DNA of 64,000 bases from Nocardioides marmorisolisilvae (lineage in GTDB: Bacteria; Actinomycetota; Actinomycetes; Propionibacteriales; Nocardioidaceae), in NCBI RefSeq assembly GCF_003725775.1, contig NZ_RJSG01000002.1:868001-932000 (forward strand), written 5' to 3'. Shown here one piece after another: positions 42,688 to 51,318 of the stretch. The notes beneath the pieces are model-generated. The model saw only the letters and a list, made by a program, of their open reading frames with translations. It was not told where the DNA came from and did not search any database. The position numbers were made by a program, and so were the translations under genes. Each line of letters starts with the position of its first letter. The stretch's first letter is position 1.

Positions 42688-44079
42688 TCAGGAGTGGGCG
42701 TGGAGTGGCTTGCCGGCGAGGGCCAGGTGGGCCTCGCCGAGGGCTTCGTTCTGGGTCGGGTGGGCGTGGACCAGCGGGGCGACGTCGTCGGGGTACGCCT
42801 CCCAGTTGAAGATCAGCTGGGCCTCGCCGATGAGCTCGCCGACGCGGGCTCCGACGAGGTGGATGCCGATGACCGGGCCGTCCGCGCGACGGACGAGCTT
42901 CACGCTGCCCTGGGTCTTCAGGATCTGGCTCTTGCCGTTGCCACCGAGGTCGTAGGTGAGGGTCTCGACGGCGTCGCCGTGCAGCTCGCGCGCCTGGGCC
43001 TCGGTGAGACCCACCGACGCCAGCTCGGGGTCGCAGTAGGTGACCCGAGGGATGCCGGCCTCGTCGATCGGCTTCGGGTTCAGCCCGGCGATCTCCTCGG
43101 CGACCAGGATGCCTTGGGCGAACCCGCGGTGGGCCAGCTGGAGTCCGGGCACGATGTCGCCGACGGCGAACACGTTCGGGACGCTGGTGCGGCACGTCTC
43201 GTCGGCCAGGACGAAGCCGCGGTCCATCGCGACGCCGGCTTCGGCGTACCCGAGGTCGTCGGTGGTCGGTCCGCGCCCGACGGCGACGAGCAGCAGCTCG
43301 GCCTCGATCGGGTCGGCGCCCTCGACGTGCACCCGAACGCCTGTGTCCAGCAGCTCGACCTTCTGGAACGGAGTCCCGGTCAGGGCCTTGATCTTGCGCT
43401 TGCGGAAGGCGCGCTCGAGCTGCTTGGAGGAGTCGGCGTCCTCGGCGGCCATCAGCCGGGGGAGCGCCTCGACGATCGTGACCTCGGCACCGAAGGAGCT
43501 CCAGACGCTGGCGAACTCGCAGCCGATGACGCCGCCGCCGAGCACGACCACGGACGCCGGCACCCGGTCCAGGGTCAGCGCGTGCTCGGAGGTGATCACC
43601 CGCTCGCCGTCGATCTCCAGGCCGGGGAGCGTGCGCGAGTAGGAGCCGCTGGCGAGCACCACGTTCGTGCCGACGTACGCGGCGCTGCCCTCGGGGCCGT
43701 CGACGGTGACGGTGTTCGGAGCGGTCAGGCGGCCGGAGCCCTCGACGACGGTGATGCCGCGGCCCTTGATCAGCCCGGTGAGGCCCTTGAACAGTCGTTG
43801 GACGACGCCGTCCTTGTAGGCGTTCACGCCGGCCATGTCGATTCCGTCGAGGGTCGCGCGCACGCCGAACTGCTCGGCATCGCGCGCCGCGTCGGCCACC
43901 TCGGCAGCGTGCAGCAGCGCCTTGGTCGGGATGCAACCCACGTGCAGGCAGGTGCCGCCGAGGTTCCCCTTCTCGACCAGAGCGACACTCAGCCCGAGCT
44001 GTGCCGCGCGGAGCGCACACGCGTAGCCACCCGATCCTGCTCCCAGGATCACCACGTCGAAGTGGTTGGCGTCAGCCAC
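42688..44079 (-). CDS. lpdA: dihydrolipoamide dehydrogenase (second copy)
   Basis: The 463-residue flavoenzyme has LGAGSGGYA for FAD, redox disulfide [13 protein letters not shown] (Cys44, Cys49), [13 protein letters not shown] for NAD and C-terminal HPTQNE. It is the E3 partner of the sucB gene that follows 15 bases later. The GTG at 44079 is preceded by GGAGCG; the open frame continues to 44193 but lacks support. It differs clearly from the copy at 37880, which has GVCLNVGC and different surface segments, so the two are old paralogues. Confidence 0.95.
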   Translation of the reverse strand: MADANHFDVVILGAGSGGYACALRAAQLGLSVALVEKGNLGGTCLHVGCIPTKALLHAAEVADAARDAEQFGVRATLDGIDMAGVNAYKDGVVQRLFKGLTGLIKGRGITVVEGSGRLTAPNTVTVDGPEGSAAYVGTNVVLASGSYSRTLPGLEIDGERVITSEHALTLDRVPASVVVLGGGVIGCEFASVWSSFGAEVTIVEALPRLMAAEDADSSKQLERAFRKRKIKALTGTPFQKVELLDTGVRVHVEGADPIEAELLLVAVGRGPTTDDLGYAEAGVAMDRGFVLADETCRTSVPNVFAVGDIVPGLQLAHRGFAQGILVAEEIAGLNPKPIDEAGIPRVTYCDPELASVGLTEAQARELHGDAVETLTYDLGGNGKSQILKTQGSVKLVRRADGPVIGIHLVGARVGELIGEAQLIFNWEAYPDDVAPLVHAHPTQNEALGEAHLALAGKPLHAHS

Positions 44080-44201
44080 GGTTCTTCGCTCCTTTGCGTT
44101 GACTCGGGCCATCCTTGCACTTCTGTCCTTGATGTCCACCGGCAGGCCGACACGCCGGGTCGGCACTGGATCGTTACCCGTGATGACGCACAATTGCGCG
44201 C

Positions 44202-44579
44202 ATGGGTCTGCTCGATCGTTTCCGCCGCGGCGGCGGCATGAGTCGTGGTGGTCCGACCGGTTCGACGGTCCGGGCTGCCGACTCCGCCGACGCCACCTAC
44301 CTGCGGGACTGGGCGACGAGCCGTCCCGGGGTCGAGGGATTCGTCGAGCCGCGGACTACCGTCAGCGAGGTGACCCTGCTCCTGGTCGCCCGCGACGGGG
44401 AGTGGACCCGGCGCCGGGTGCCGTCGGTCCCGTGGGCCCACGACTTCTGCAACCGCCTCGGCCTGCCGTCCTACGACGCAGCCGTCGTCGGCATCCCGCA
44501 GCGGATGCGCGACTACAACCGCCGGCAGAAGGAAGCGAAGGCACCGAACCCGTTCTCCTCGCCGCCGCCGTCTGCCTGA
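44202..44579 (+). CDS. conserved hypothetical protein
   Basis: The 125-residue protein starts MGLLDRFRRGGGMSRGG and contains a folded middle (YLRDWATSRPGVEGFVEPRTTVSEVTLLLVARD, and WAHDFCNRLGLPSYDAAVVGIPQRMRDYN). It has no signal peptide. I recognise it only as a conserved actinobacterial type found next to pepA. ACAATT ends six bases before the ATG and could be a -10 for a leaderless mRNA. It is divergent from the second lpd gene and convergent with pepA. Confidence 0.65.
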   Translation: MGLLDRFRRGGGMSRGGPTGSTVRAADSADATYLRDWATSRPGVEGFVEPRTTVSEVTLLLVARDGEWTRRRVPSVPWAHDFCNRLGLPSYDAAVVGIPQRMRDYNRRQKEAKAPNPFSSPPPSA

Positions 44580-44580
44580 C

Positions 44581-46065
44581 TCAGGCCCGGGAGCTGACCA
44601 GCTCCACCAGCGTGCTCACGCCGAAGCCGGTGGCGCCGGTCGGGACGTGGCCCCACGGACCACCGCTGTTCCAGGCGGGGCCGGCGATGTCGAAGTGCGC
44701 CCACGGCACGTCCTCGACGAACTGCTCGAGGAAGGCCGCGGCGTAGATCGCGGAGCCCCAGCGCACCCAGTCGTGCTGCAGGACGTCGGCGACCTTGGAG
44801 GAGGTCTGGACGTTCTTGCGCTGAAGGTCGCGGATCGGCAGGTGCCAGAACAGCTCGCCGGTGGTCTCCGCGGCCCGTTGCACCTCGGCGACGGTGGTGT
44901 CGTCGCCGAAGAGCCCGGCGATCCGGTCGCCGAGCGCGACGACGCACGGCCCGGTCAGGGTGGAGATCTCGAAGATCGCGTCCGGCTTGGTGCGCGCGGC
45001 CATGGTCAGCGCGTCGGCGAGGATCAGCCGGCCCTCGGCGTCGGTGTTGGTCACCTCGACGGTCTTGCCGGACAAGGTGGTCAGGACGTCGCCCGGGCGC
45101 ATCGCCGAGCCGCTGATCATGTTCTCGACCAGCGGCAGATAGGCGGACACGGCGACCGGGATCTTGCGGGTGGCGATCGTGCGCATCGCTGCGGTCACCG
45201 CGGCCGCGCCCGCCATGTCGAACTTCATGCTGGCCATCGACCCGCCGGGCTTGATGGTCAGTCCGCCCGAGTCGTAGGTGACGCCCTTGCCGACCAGGGC
45301 CACCGACCCGCGCGCGTCCGGCGGCGTCCAGGTCAGCTTCACCAGGCAGGGCGGCTCGGTCGAGCCGAGGCCGACCCCGAGGATCCCGCCGCAGCCCTGG
45401 CGCTTGAGCTGCGCGGTGGTGACGAGCTCGTACGCGAGACCGGAGCCCTTGACCCAGCGCTCGATCTGCGCGGCAAAGGTGCTCGGCACCAGCGCGTTCG
45501 GTGGGGTGTTCACCCAGTCGCGGACCTGGTCCGTCGCCTCGACCAGCGTCACCGCAGCGTCCAGGGCGTCGACCACCTCGGCCCGGCGCGCGGCGTCGGT
45601 CAGCACCAGGACGTCGGCCAGGCTGCCGCGACGGGGCTTGGACTTGAACTCCTCGAACCGGTAGAGCCCGGCGGCGAAGCCCTCCACGACGGCACGAACG
45701 TGTGCTCCGTCCTCGGCCGGCAGGGCCAGCGCCACCGAGGCGGCGTTGCCGACCGAGCGCGCGGCGGTCCCGGCTGCGCGGCGCACCTTCTCGGTGGTCA
45801 GCGCGTTCCGGTCACCGAGGCCGACCACCAGCAGCTGGGCGGCGTTCAGGGTCTTGTTGGTCGGGATCCGGGCGATCTCGCCGAAGCCCCCGGAGAACCC
45901 GAGCGAGGCGAGCATCGGCGCGAACGACCGGCCGTAGGCCTGCGCCACGGGCTCACCGCCGGGGCAGGGGACCAGCGCGCCGGCCTTGCCGACGGCCACC
46001 CCGATGACGACCAGATCCGTGCGCACCTTCTCCGCCGAGCCCTTGCGCACTGTGTAGGTCGTCAC
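44581..46065 (-). CDS. pepA: leucyl aminopeptidase (M17)
   Basis: The 494-residue cytosolic exopeptidase has the M17 metal and catalytic motifs: VGKGVTYDSGGLTIKPGGSMASMKFDMAGAA with Lys and Asp ligands near 254-275, and the family signature NTDAEGRLILADAL near 337. The N-terminal macro-like domain (1-165) is also present. It releases N-terminal amino acids in peptide turnover. The GTG start follows TAGCAT by six bases. It faces gcvT across 86 bases. Confidence 0.94.
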   Translation of the reverse strand: MTTYTVRKGSAEKVRTDLVVIGVAVGKAGALVPCPGGEPVAQAYGRSFAPMLASLGFSGGFGEIARIPTNKTLNAAQLLVVGLGDRNALTTEKVRRAAGTAARSVGNAASVALALPAEDGAHVRAVVEGFAAGLYRFEEFKSKPRRGSLADVLVLTDAARRAEVVDALDAAVTLVEATDQVRDWVNTPPNALVPSTFAAQIERWVKGSGLAYELVTTAQLKRQGCGGILGVGLGSTEPPCLVKLTWTPPDARGSVALVGKGVTYDSGGLTIKPGGSMASMKFDMAGAAAVTAAMRTIATRKIPVAVSAYLPLVENMISGSAMRPGDVLTTLSGKTVEVTNTDAEGRLILADALTMAARTKPDAIFEISTLTGPCVVALGDRIAGLFGDDTTVAEVQRAAETTGELFWHLPIRDLQRKNVQTSSKVADVLQHDWVRWGSAIYAAAFLEQFVEDVPWAHFDIAGPAWNSGGPWGHVPTGATGFGVSTLVELVSSRA

Positions 46066-46071
46066 GAGGCG

Positions 46072-46077
46072 ATGCTA
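46072..46077 (-). promoter_or_regulatory. -10 element TAGCAT, leaderless promoter of pepA
   Basis: TAGCAT on the minus strand ends six bases before the pepA GTG at 46065. It is back to back with the gcvT promoter. Confidence 0.5.
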
Positions 46078-46139
46078 GAGCCAACACCCCCGGCGACGAG
46101 GACGGGTTGGCCGAGAGCGTGGGTCCCGACTCCCTGCGG

Positions 46140-46145
46140 TAACTT
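46140..46145 (+). promoter_or_regulatory. -10 element TAACTT, leaderless promoter of gcvT
   Basis: TAACTT ends six bases before the gcvT ATG at 46152. No glycine riboswitch-like aptamer is visible in the 86-base gap. Confidence 0.5.
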
Positions 46146-46151
46146 CTGCGC

Positions 46152-47246
46152 ATGGCCCTCAAGCAGTCCGTCCTGCACGACCGCCACGTCGCTCTCGGGG
46201 CGAAGTTCTCCGAGTTCGGTGGCTGGGAGATGCCGCTCCAGTACGCCGGCGTCGTCCCCGAGCACACGGCGGTCCGCGAGGCCGTCGGCATCTTCGACGT
46301 CAGCCACCTCGGCAAGCTGGTGGTGCGGGGTGACGGGGCCCGGGAGTTCATCAACTCCTGCTTCACCAACGACCTCGGCCGGATCGCGCCGGGGCAGGCG
46401 CAGTACACGCTGTGCTGCGACGAGTCCGGCGGTGTCGTCGACGACCTGATCGTCTACCTCAAGGACGACGACCACCTGCTGCTGGTGCCGAACGCGTCCA
46501 ACACCGCCGAGGTCGCCCGGCGGCTGACCGAGAAGGCCCCGGCCGGCATCACCGTCACCGACCACCACGAGACCCACGCGGTGCTTGCGGTGCAGGGCAC
46601 GAAGTCCGACGAGGTGCTCGCCGCCCTCGGGTTCCCGACGGGTCACGACTACATGGCGTTCGCGGAAGCCCCGTACGAGGGCGAGGACGTGGTGGTCTGC
46701 CGCACCGGCTACACCGGCGAGCGCGGCTACGAGCTGATCGCCCCGAACGCGGTGGCACCGGCGCTGTGGGACGCGCTGCTGGCCGCGGGTGCGGCGTACG
46801 GGATCCAGCCGTGCGGCCTCGGTGCCCGCGACACCCTGCGGACCGAGATGGGCTACCCGCTGCACGGCCAGGACATCAGCCTGGACATCACCCCGGTGCA
46901 GGCGCGCCTGGGCTGGGCCGTCGGCTGGAAGAAGGACGCGTTCTGGGGCAAGGCCGCGCTCGAGGCCGAGAAGGAGGCCGGCCCGAAGGTGCTGCTGCGG
47001 GGCTTGGTCGCCACCGGCCGCGGCATCGCCCGCCCGCACATGTCGGTGCTGATGACCCGCGACCTTCCGGTCGGCGAGGTCACCTCGGGCACGTTCTCGC
47101 CGACCCTGAAGAAGGGCGTGGCGCTGGCGCTGATCAACGCGCAGATCGAGGAGGGGGCCGAGGTCACCGTCGACGTCCGTGGACGCGCGGAGATCTTCGT
47201 GGTCACCAAGCCGCCGTTCGTCCAGACAGGAGTCCGTGAGTCCTGA
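46152..47246 (+). CDS. gcvT: glycine cleavage system aminomethyltransferase (T-protein)
   Basis: The 364-residue enzyme moves the methylene group of aminomethyl-lipoyl-H protein to tetrahydrofolate. Motifs include [65 protein letters not shown] and [21 protein letters not shown], the GcvT folate-binding pattern. The genes for P and H proteins are not in the window. It needs lipoylated H protein and an E3, linking it to the lipoate genes nearby. A small gene overlaps its stop by one base. Confidence 0.95.
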   Translation: MALKQSVLHDRHVALGAKFSEFGGWEMPLQYAGVVPEHTAVREAVGIFDVSHLGKLVVRGDGAREFINSCFTNDLGRIAPGQAQYTLCCDESGGVVDDLIVYLKDDDHLLLVPNASNTAEVARRLTEKAPAGITVTDHHETHAVLAVQGTKSDEVLAALGFPTGHDYMAFAEAPYEGEDVVVCRTGYTGERGYELIAPNAVAPALWDALLAAGAAYGIQPCGLGARDTLRTEMGYPLHGQDISLDITPVQARLGWAVGWKKDAFWGKAALEAEKEAGPKVLLRGLVATGRGIARPHMSVLMTRDLPVGEVTSGTFSPTLKKGVALALINAQIEEGAEVTVDVRGRAEIFVVTKPPFVQTGVRES

Positions 47247-47497
47247 TGACCAACGTCCCCGAGCCGAACACCGCGTTCGTGTCGTCCTCCTCCACCGTGC
47301 CGTGGTGGTGGTCGTGCACGGACTCCGACGGTCGCGTCGTCGAGCCGGCCGACGGCCGCCAGGAGTTCCCCACCCGCAGCGACGCCGAGTCGTGGGTCGG
47401 GGAGTTCTACGCAGACCTGGCCGAGGAGGGCATCGCCGCGGTCACCCTGTTCGAGGGTGAGCGCGAGGTCTACGGCCCGATGAGCCTCGAGGCCTGA
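47246..47497 (+). CDS. small hypothetical protein downstream of gcvT
   Basis: The 83-residue acidic protein (WWWSCTDSDGRVVEPADGRQEFPTRSDAESWVGEFYADL) has one beta-beta-alpha-like module. It resembles small actinobacterial proteins of unknown function that carry a QEFPTRSDAESWVGE-type segment. The ATG shares an A with the gcvT TGA, so translation is coupled. No membrane segment or signal peptide is present. Confidence 0.65.
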   Translation: MTNVPEPNTAFVSSSSTVPWWWSCTDSDGRVVEPADGRQEFPTRSDAESWVGEFYADLAEEGIAAVTLFEGEREVYGPMSLEA

Positions 47498-47503
47498 CCG
47501 ACC

Positions 47504-48064
47504 TCAGACCGGCTTGCCGCCGAGCTTCACCTTCGGCTTCGGCAGCCGCATGAACCGCAGCTGCAGCATCCGCACGAACGCGTAGAAGGTCGTGCCGCGC
47601 AGGTTCTCGTCGGGGAACTTCGCCTTGAGCGCGCGCCGCAGCCGGAAGCGCAGCAGCAGGGTGTCGACCAGGAGCAGCAGGATGCTGGCTGACCAGATGT
47701 AGCTGGTCACCGCGGCCACGGTGCTGCCGGTCTTCGCCGCAGAGCCGACCATGATCAGGATCAGGACCGGCAGCAGGAACTCGGCGAAGGTGATCCGGGA
47801 GTCGACGTAGTCGCGCACGAACCGCTTGACCGGGCCCTGGTCGCGGGCCGGCAGGTAGCGCTCGTCGCCGGCCTTCATGCCCTCGCGCATCTTGCGGTTG
47901 GACTCGGTGCGCTTCTCGCGCAGCAGCTTCTGGGCGGCCTTCTTGTCCATGCCCGCGCGCGCCCGCTCGCTAGCGGCGGCCTCGGCCTCCTTGCGGCTGG
48001 GGGTCGGTCGACCCTTGCCGGAGGTGGCGGGGGACTGGTTCTCGGTGCTACCGGACAACGTCAA
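47504..48064 (-). CDS. DUF3043 membrane protein
   Basis: The 186-residue protein begins with a charged GKGRPTPSRKEAEAA stretch and a RMREGMKAGDERYLPARDQGPVKRFVRDYVDSR segment, both typical of DUF3043. Two transmembrane helices (about 100-120 and 128-150) and a basic C-terminus follow. It lies near gcvT in mycobacteria too (Rv2206). Frame evidence gives a TTG start at 48064 with GAGAAGG close upstream; the exact start is uncertain. Function unknown. Confidence 0.82.
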   Translation of the reverse strand: MTLSGSTENQSPATSGKGRPTPSRKEAEAAASERARAGMDKKAAQKLLREKRTESNRKMREGMKAGDERYLPARDQGPVKRFVRDYVDSRITFAEFLLPVLILIMVGSAAKTGSTVAAVTSYIWSASILLLLVDTLLLRFRLRRALKAKFPDENLRGTTFYAFVRMLQLRFMRLPKPKVKLGGKPV

Positions 48065-48108
48065 GCCTTCTCAACTACGAGGAACGGGTTCGCGTTGAAG
48101 GGTACCGG

Positions 48109-49281
48109 TCAGTCCTTGTGCGAACGCCCCGGCAGGTCCAGCATCCGCTGCAGCGCCACCTTGGCCCAGCGCTCGGTCTCGCCGTCGACCTCGATCTGGT
48201 TCACGACGTTGCCCTCGACCAGGGACTCCAGCGCCCAGACCAGGTGCGGCAGGTCGATCCGGTTCATCGTCGAGCAGTAGCAGACGGTCTTGTCCAGGAA
48301 GGCGATGTTCTTGTCCGGGTGCGCGTTCGCGAGTCGCTTGACCAGGTTGAGCTCGGTGCCGATGGCCCACGACGAACCGGCCGGGGCCGCCTCGATCGTG
48401 TTGATGATGAACTCGGTGGAGCCCACCAGGTCGGCCTTGAGGACGACCTCGTGCGCGCACTCCGGGTGGACCAGGATCTGCACGTCCGGGATGGTCGCGC
48501 GGAGCTCGTCGACGACGTCGGCGGAGAACCGGCCGTGCACCGAGCAGTGGCCCTTCCAGAGGATCATCTTCGCTGCCCGCAGCTCCTCGGCGGTCAGCCC
48601 ACCGTTCGGCTTCAGCGGGTTCCAGACCACGCAGTCCTCGAGCGAGTACCCGAGCTTGAGCACCGCGGTGTTGCGGCCGAGGTGCTGGTCGGGGAAGAAC
48701 AGCACCTTCGCGTCCGGCTTCTGCGCGAACGCCCACTCCAGGGCCACGTCGGCGTTGGATGAGGTGCAGACCGCGCCGTCGTGCTTGCCGCAGAACGCCT
48801 TGATGTCGGCCGAGGAGTTCATGTACGTGATCGGCACGACCTGGTCGGCCACGCCCGCGTCGACCAACGCGTCCCAGGCGTCCTCGACCTGGGCGAGCCG
48901 GGCCATGTCGGCCATCGAGCAGCCGGCGGCGAGGTCGGGGAGGATCACCTTCTGGTCCGGCGAGGTCAGGATGTCGGCGGACTCGGCCATGAAGTGCACG
49001 CCGCAGAAGACGATGTACTCGGCGTCCGGGCGCGCTGCTGCGTCCCGGGCGAGCTTGAAGGAGTCGCCGGTGACGTCGGCGAACTGGATGACCTCGTCGC
49101 GCTGGTAGTGGTGCCCCAGCACGAACACCTTCTCGCCGAGGGCGGCCTTCGCGGCCTCCGCGCGCGCGACCAGGTCCGGGTCGGAAGCGGCCGGCAGGTC
49201 GCCGGGACACTCGACCCCGCGCTCGGCGGAGAGGTCGGTGCCCTTGCCCAGCGGGAGCAGCGGCAGGTCGATCGTGGTCAT
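48109..49281 (-). CDS. nadA: quinolinate synthase
   Basis: The 390-residue [4Fe-4S] enzyme condenses iminoaspartate with dihydroxyacetone phosphate to quinolinate in NAD synthesis. Motifs include LGHHYQRDEVIQFADVTGDS, VFCGVHFMAESADIL, PDLAAGCSMAD, YMNSSADIKAFCG, PDQHLGRNTA and the late CYCSTMNRID with the cluster cysteine. The ATG at 49281 follows GGGAGG. The open frame continues to 49971 as a shadow of glycerate kinase. nadB and nadC are not in the window. Confidence 0.96.
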   Translation of the reverse strand: MTTIDLPLLPLGKGTDLSAERGVECPGDLPAASDPDLVARAEAAKAALGEKVFVLGHHYQRDEVIQFADVTGDSFKLARDAAARPDAEYIVFCGVHFMAESADILTSPDQKVILPDLAAGCSMADMARLAQVEDAWDALVDAGVADQVVPITYMNSSADIKAFCGKHDGAVCTSSNADVALEWAFAQKPDAKVLFFPDQHLGRNTAVLKLGYSLEDCVVWNPLKPNGGLTAEELRAAKMILWKGHCSVHGRFSADVVDELRATIPDVQILVHPECAHEVVLKADLVGSTEFIINTIEAAPAGSSWAIGTELNLVKRLANAHPDKNIAFLDKTVCYCSTMNRIDLPHLVWALESLVEGNVVNQIEVDGETERWAKVALQRMLDLPGRSHKD

Positions 49282-49369
49282 GCGTCCATCCTCCCACGGT
49301 GGATCTGTGCCCAACGTCTGGGGAACAGCCGCAGCGAGCCGGTGATTCCGGATAGGCAAGGATGATCGG

Positions 49370-50467
49370 GTGCGCGTCGTGATCGCTCCGGACAAGTTCG
49401 CCGGGACCCTGACCGCCGTCGAGGCCGCGGAGGCGATCGCCACCGGCTGGCGGCGACGGCTTCCCGGCAGCGAGGTCGTCACCGTGCCGATGTCCGACGG
49501 CGGCCCCGGGTTCGTCGACGTGCTGCACTCCGGCCTCGGTGGTGAGCTGATCGCGGTCACCGTGCCCGACCCGTACGGCGACCCGGTACCCGCCGCGGTC
49601 CTGCTGGTCGGCGGAACGGCGTACCTCGAGTCGGCGCAAGCCGTGGGGCTGCACCTGACCCCGCCGGAGGAGCGGCGCCCGATGCTCGGGTCCAGCCGCG
49701 GTCTCGGGGAGCTGATCCTCGCGGCCGTCCGATCCGGCGCGACCCGGGTGGTGGTCGGGGCTGGCGGCACGGCTACCAACGACGGGGGAGCCGGGCTCCT
49801 GGCCGCTCTCGGTGCCACCGCGACCGGCGCAGTCCTGGACGCCGGACCGGCGGGGCTGGAGGGTCTCGACACCGTCGACCTCGCGCCGGCGCGGGCCGCA
49901 CTGGCCGGGGTCGAGCTGGTGCTCGCCTCGGACGTCGACACCCAGCTGCTCGGGCTGGTCGGCGCGACCAAGACCTACGGGCCGCAGAAGGGCCTGTCCG
50001 AGGAGGAGCTGCTGGTCGCTGACGCGCGTCTCCAGCGGTTCGCGGAGGCCACCGACCGCAAGCTGGCCGGAGAGAAGGGGGCCGGAGCCGCCGGCGGGAT
50101 CGGGTTCGCGCTGCTCCTGCTCGGTGCCATCCGGAAGCCGGGCGTGGAGATCGTCGCCGAGGCGGTGGATCTCGCGGCCGCCCTGGCGAGCGCCGACCTG
50201 GTGATCACCGGCGAGGGCTCCTTCGACTTCTCTTCGCGGGCCGGGAAGGTGCCCTACGGGGTGGCGCAGCTCGCAGGCGAGGCCCTGCGGCCGTGCATCG
50301 CACTGGCCGGTCAGGTGCTGGTCGGCTCCCGGGAGATGCGGGCGCTCGGGATCGAGGCCGCCTACTCGCTGGTCGAGCGGGTCGGGGAGGAGCGGGCCTT
50401 CGCCGCCCCGGCCGACGCGCTGGCCGACCTGGCCGAGCGCGTGGCGCGAACGTGGGGCCGGGAATAA
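49370..50467 (+). CDS. glycerate kinase (GarK/GlxK type)
   Basis: The 365-residue enzyme phosphorylates D-glycerate. The family signature IAPDKFAGTLTAVEAAEAIATGW opens the protein, with VVPMSDGGPGFVDVL, VVVGAGGTATNDGGAGLLAALGA and the late ITGEGSFDFSSRAGKVPYGVA. GTG at 49370 is the start; AAGGAT just upstream could be either a weak -10 or a ribosome-binding site. It precedes erpA, as does the glycerate kinase-like Rv2205c in mycobacteria. Confidence 0.92.
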   Translation: MRVVIAPDKFAGTLTAVEAAEAIATGWRRRLPGSEVVTVPMSDGGPGFVDVLHSGLGGELIAVTVPDPYGDPVPAAVLLVGGTAYLESAQAVGLHLTPPEERRPMLGSSRGLGELILAAVRSGATRVVVGAGGTATNDGGAGLLAALGATATGAVLDAGPAGLEGLDTVDLAPARAALAGVELVLASDVDTQLLGLVGATKTYGPQKGLSEEELLVADARLQRFAEATDRKLAGEKGAGAAGGIGFALLLLGAIRKPGVEIVAEAVDLAAALASADLVITGEGSFDFSSRAGKVPYGVAQLAGEALRPCIALAGQVLVGSREMRALGIEAAYSLVERVGEERAFAAPADALADLAERVARTWGRE

Positions 50468-50538
50468 CCACAGATGTGCGAAGATTGAGCCTGTTGAACG
50501 GTTCCGCGAGGGACCCCCACGATCACATTGGAGACACC

Positions 50539-50913
50539 ATGACCGAGCAGGTCGAGACCGCCCCCGAGAGCGCGACTGAGACTCGCGCGGACAGCATCAA
50601 CGTCACCGACGGTGCTGCTGCGAAGGTCAAGAGCCTCCTCGAGCAGGAGGGTCGCGACGACCTGGCCCTGCGCATCGCCGTCCAGCCGGGTGGCTGCTCG
50701 GGTCTGCGCTACCAGCTGTTCTTCGACGAGCGCTCGCTCGACGGCGACGTCATCACCGACTTCAACGGCGTCAACGTCGTGGTCGACAGGATGAGCGTCC
50801 CGTACCTGAACGGCGCCACGATCGACTTCGTCGACAGCATCGAGAAGCAGGGCTTCACCATCGACAACCCGAACGCCACGGGCTCCTGCGCCTGCGGCGA
50901 CAGCTTCCACTGA
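50539..50913 (+). CDS. erpA: iron-sulfur cluster insertion protein ErpA (HesB/IscA family)
   Basis: The 124-residue A-type carrier delivers Fe-S clusters to apo-proteins. It shows the three conserved cysteines as PGGCSGLRYQLFFD and GSCACGDSF at the C-terminus. About 17 extra acidic residues precede the core domain. GGAGA lies seven bases before the ATG. Likely clients encoded nearby are nadA, lipA and the Rieske and 4Fe-4S proteins. A strong terminator follows directly. Confidence 0.95.
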   Translation: MTEQVETAPESATETRADSINVTDGAAAKVKSLLEQEGRDDLALRIAVQPGGCSGLRYQLFFDERSLDGDVITDFNGVNVVVDRMSVPYLNGATIDFVDSIEKQGFTIDNPNATGSCACGDSFH

Positions 50914-50923
50914 TCTGAAACAG

Positions 50924-50958
50924 AGAAGGGCCGCACCCCCGGTGGGTGCGGCCCTTCT
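50924..50958. terminator. bidirectional hairpin terminator after erpA
   Basis: AGAAGGGCCGCACCC (50924-50938), five-base loop, and the exact complement (50944-50958) followed by TT form a 15-base stem between convergent genes. Confidence 0.85.
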
Positions 50959-50965
50959 TTGCGTG

Positions 50966-51193
50966 TCAGTCGAGGTGCAGACGGATCCGGTTCGCCAGCT
51001 GGGCGGCGGTCTCCGTCACCGTGAACACCGGCTTGGTGAACACGCGGATCACGTCGGTCGCTGCCGGCAGGCCGAGGGCCTTGGGCGAGAAGCGCTGCTC
51101 CGGGATGCCCATCTCGGACGCGCAGGCGGAGCAGTCGGAGTGCATCTGCACCGCGGTGTCCTGGTCGTCGTACGCGAGTCGCTCGTAGGTCAT
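50966..51193 (-). CDS. small CxxC-containing protein of unknown function
   Basis: The 75-residue protein carries HSDCSACASEMG near residues 18-29, a CxxC with a flanking His that could bind metal or act in redox chemistry, then a basic amphipathic C-terminus. TAACGT ends seven bases before the ATG, suggesting leaderless transcription. It is convergent with erpA and close to other Fe-S genes. No family is recognised. Confidence 0.6.
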   Translation of the reverse strand: MTYERLAYDDQDTAVQMHSDCSACASEMGIPEQRFSPKALGLPAATDVIRVFTKPVFTVTETAAQLANRIRLHLD

Positions 51194-51318
51194 ACCAGCG
51201 ACGTTATTGGCTACTTCTGAGTACTCCTACGTCTACCGGCCGGTAGGCTCCAGAGTTCACGGAGCGCTAACAAACGCGCAACGTTCGCACCCCTTTCCCC
51301 GCCCCAGACTGAGGACCC

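Noticed and set aside
41826-42809. Gly/Ala-rich plus-strand frame opposite the E2 linkers
   Set aside because: It is the antisense of the Ala/Pro-rich linker and lipoyl domains; composition explains the open frame.
40889-44020. Apparent 1043-residue fusion of E2 with upstream sequence
   Set aside because: The first 450 residues are an out-of-frame reading of the second lpd gene; the E2 begins at 42673.
46066-46151. Glycine riboswitch upstream of gcvT
   Set aside because: Only 86 bases separate pepA and gcvT and the promoter hexamer sits six bases before the ATG, leaving no room for an aptamer.
48109-49971. Apparent long nadA with a 230-residue N-terminal extension
   Set aside because: The extension is antisense to the glycerate kinase gene; nadA proper starts at 49281.
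50483-50502. Dispersed-repeat copy upstream of erpA
   Set aside because: It shares TTGAGCCTGT but the second half is divergent; kept only as a possible degenerate copy.
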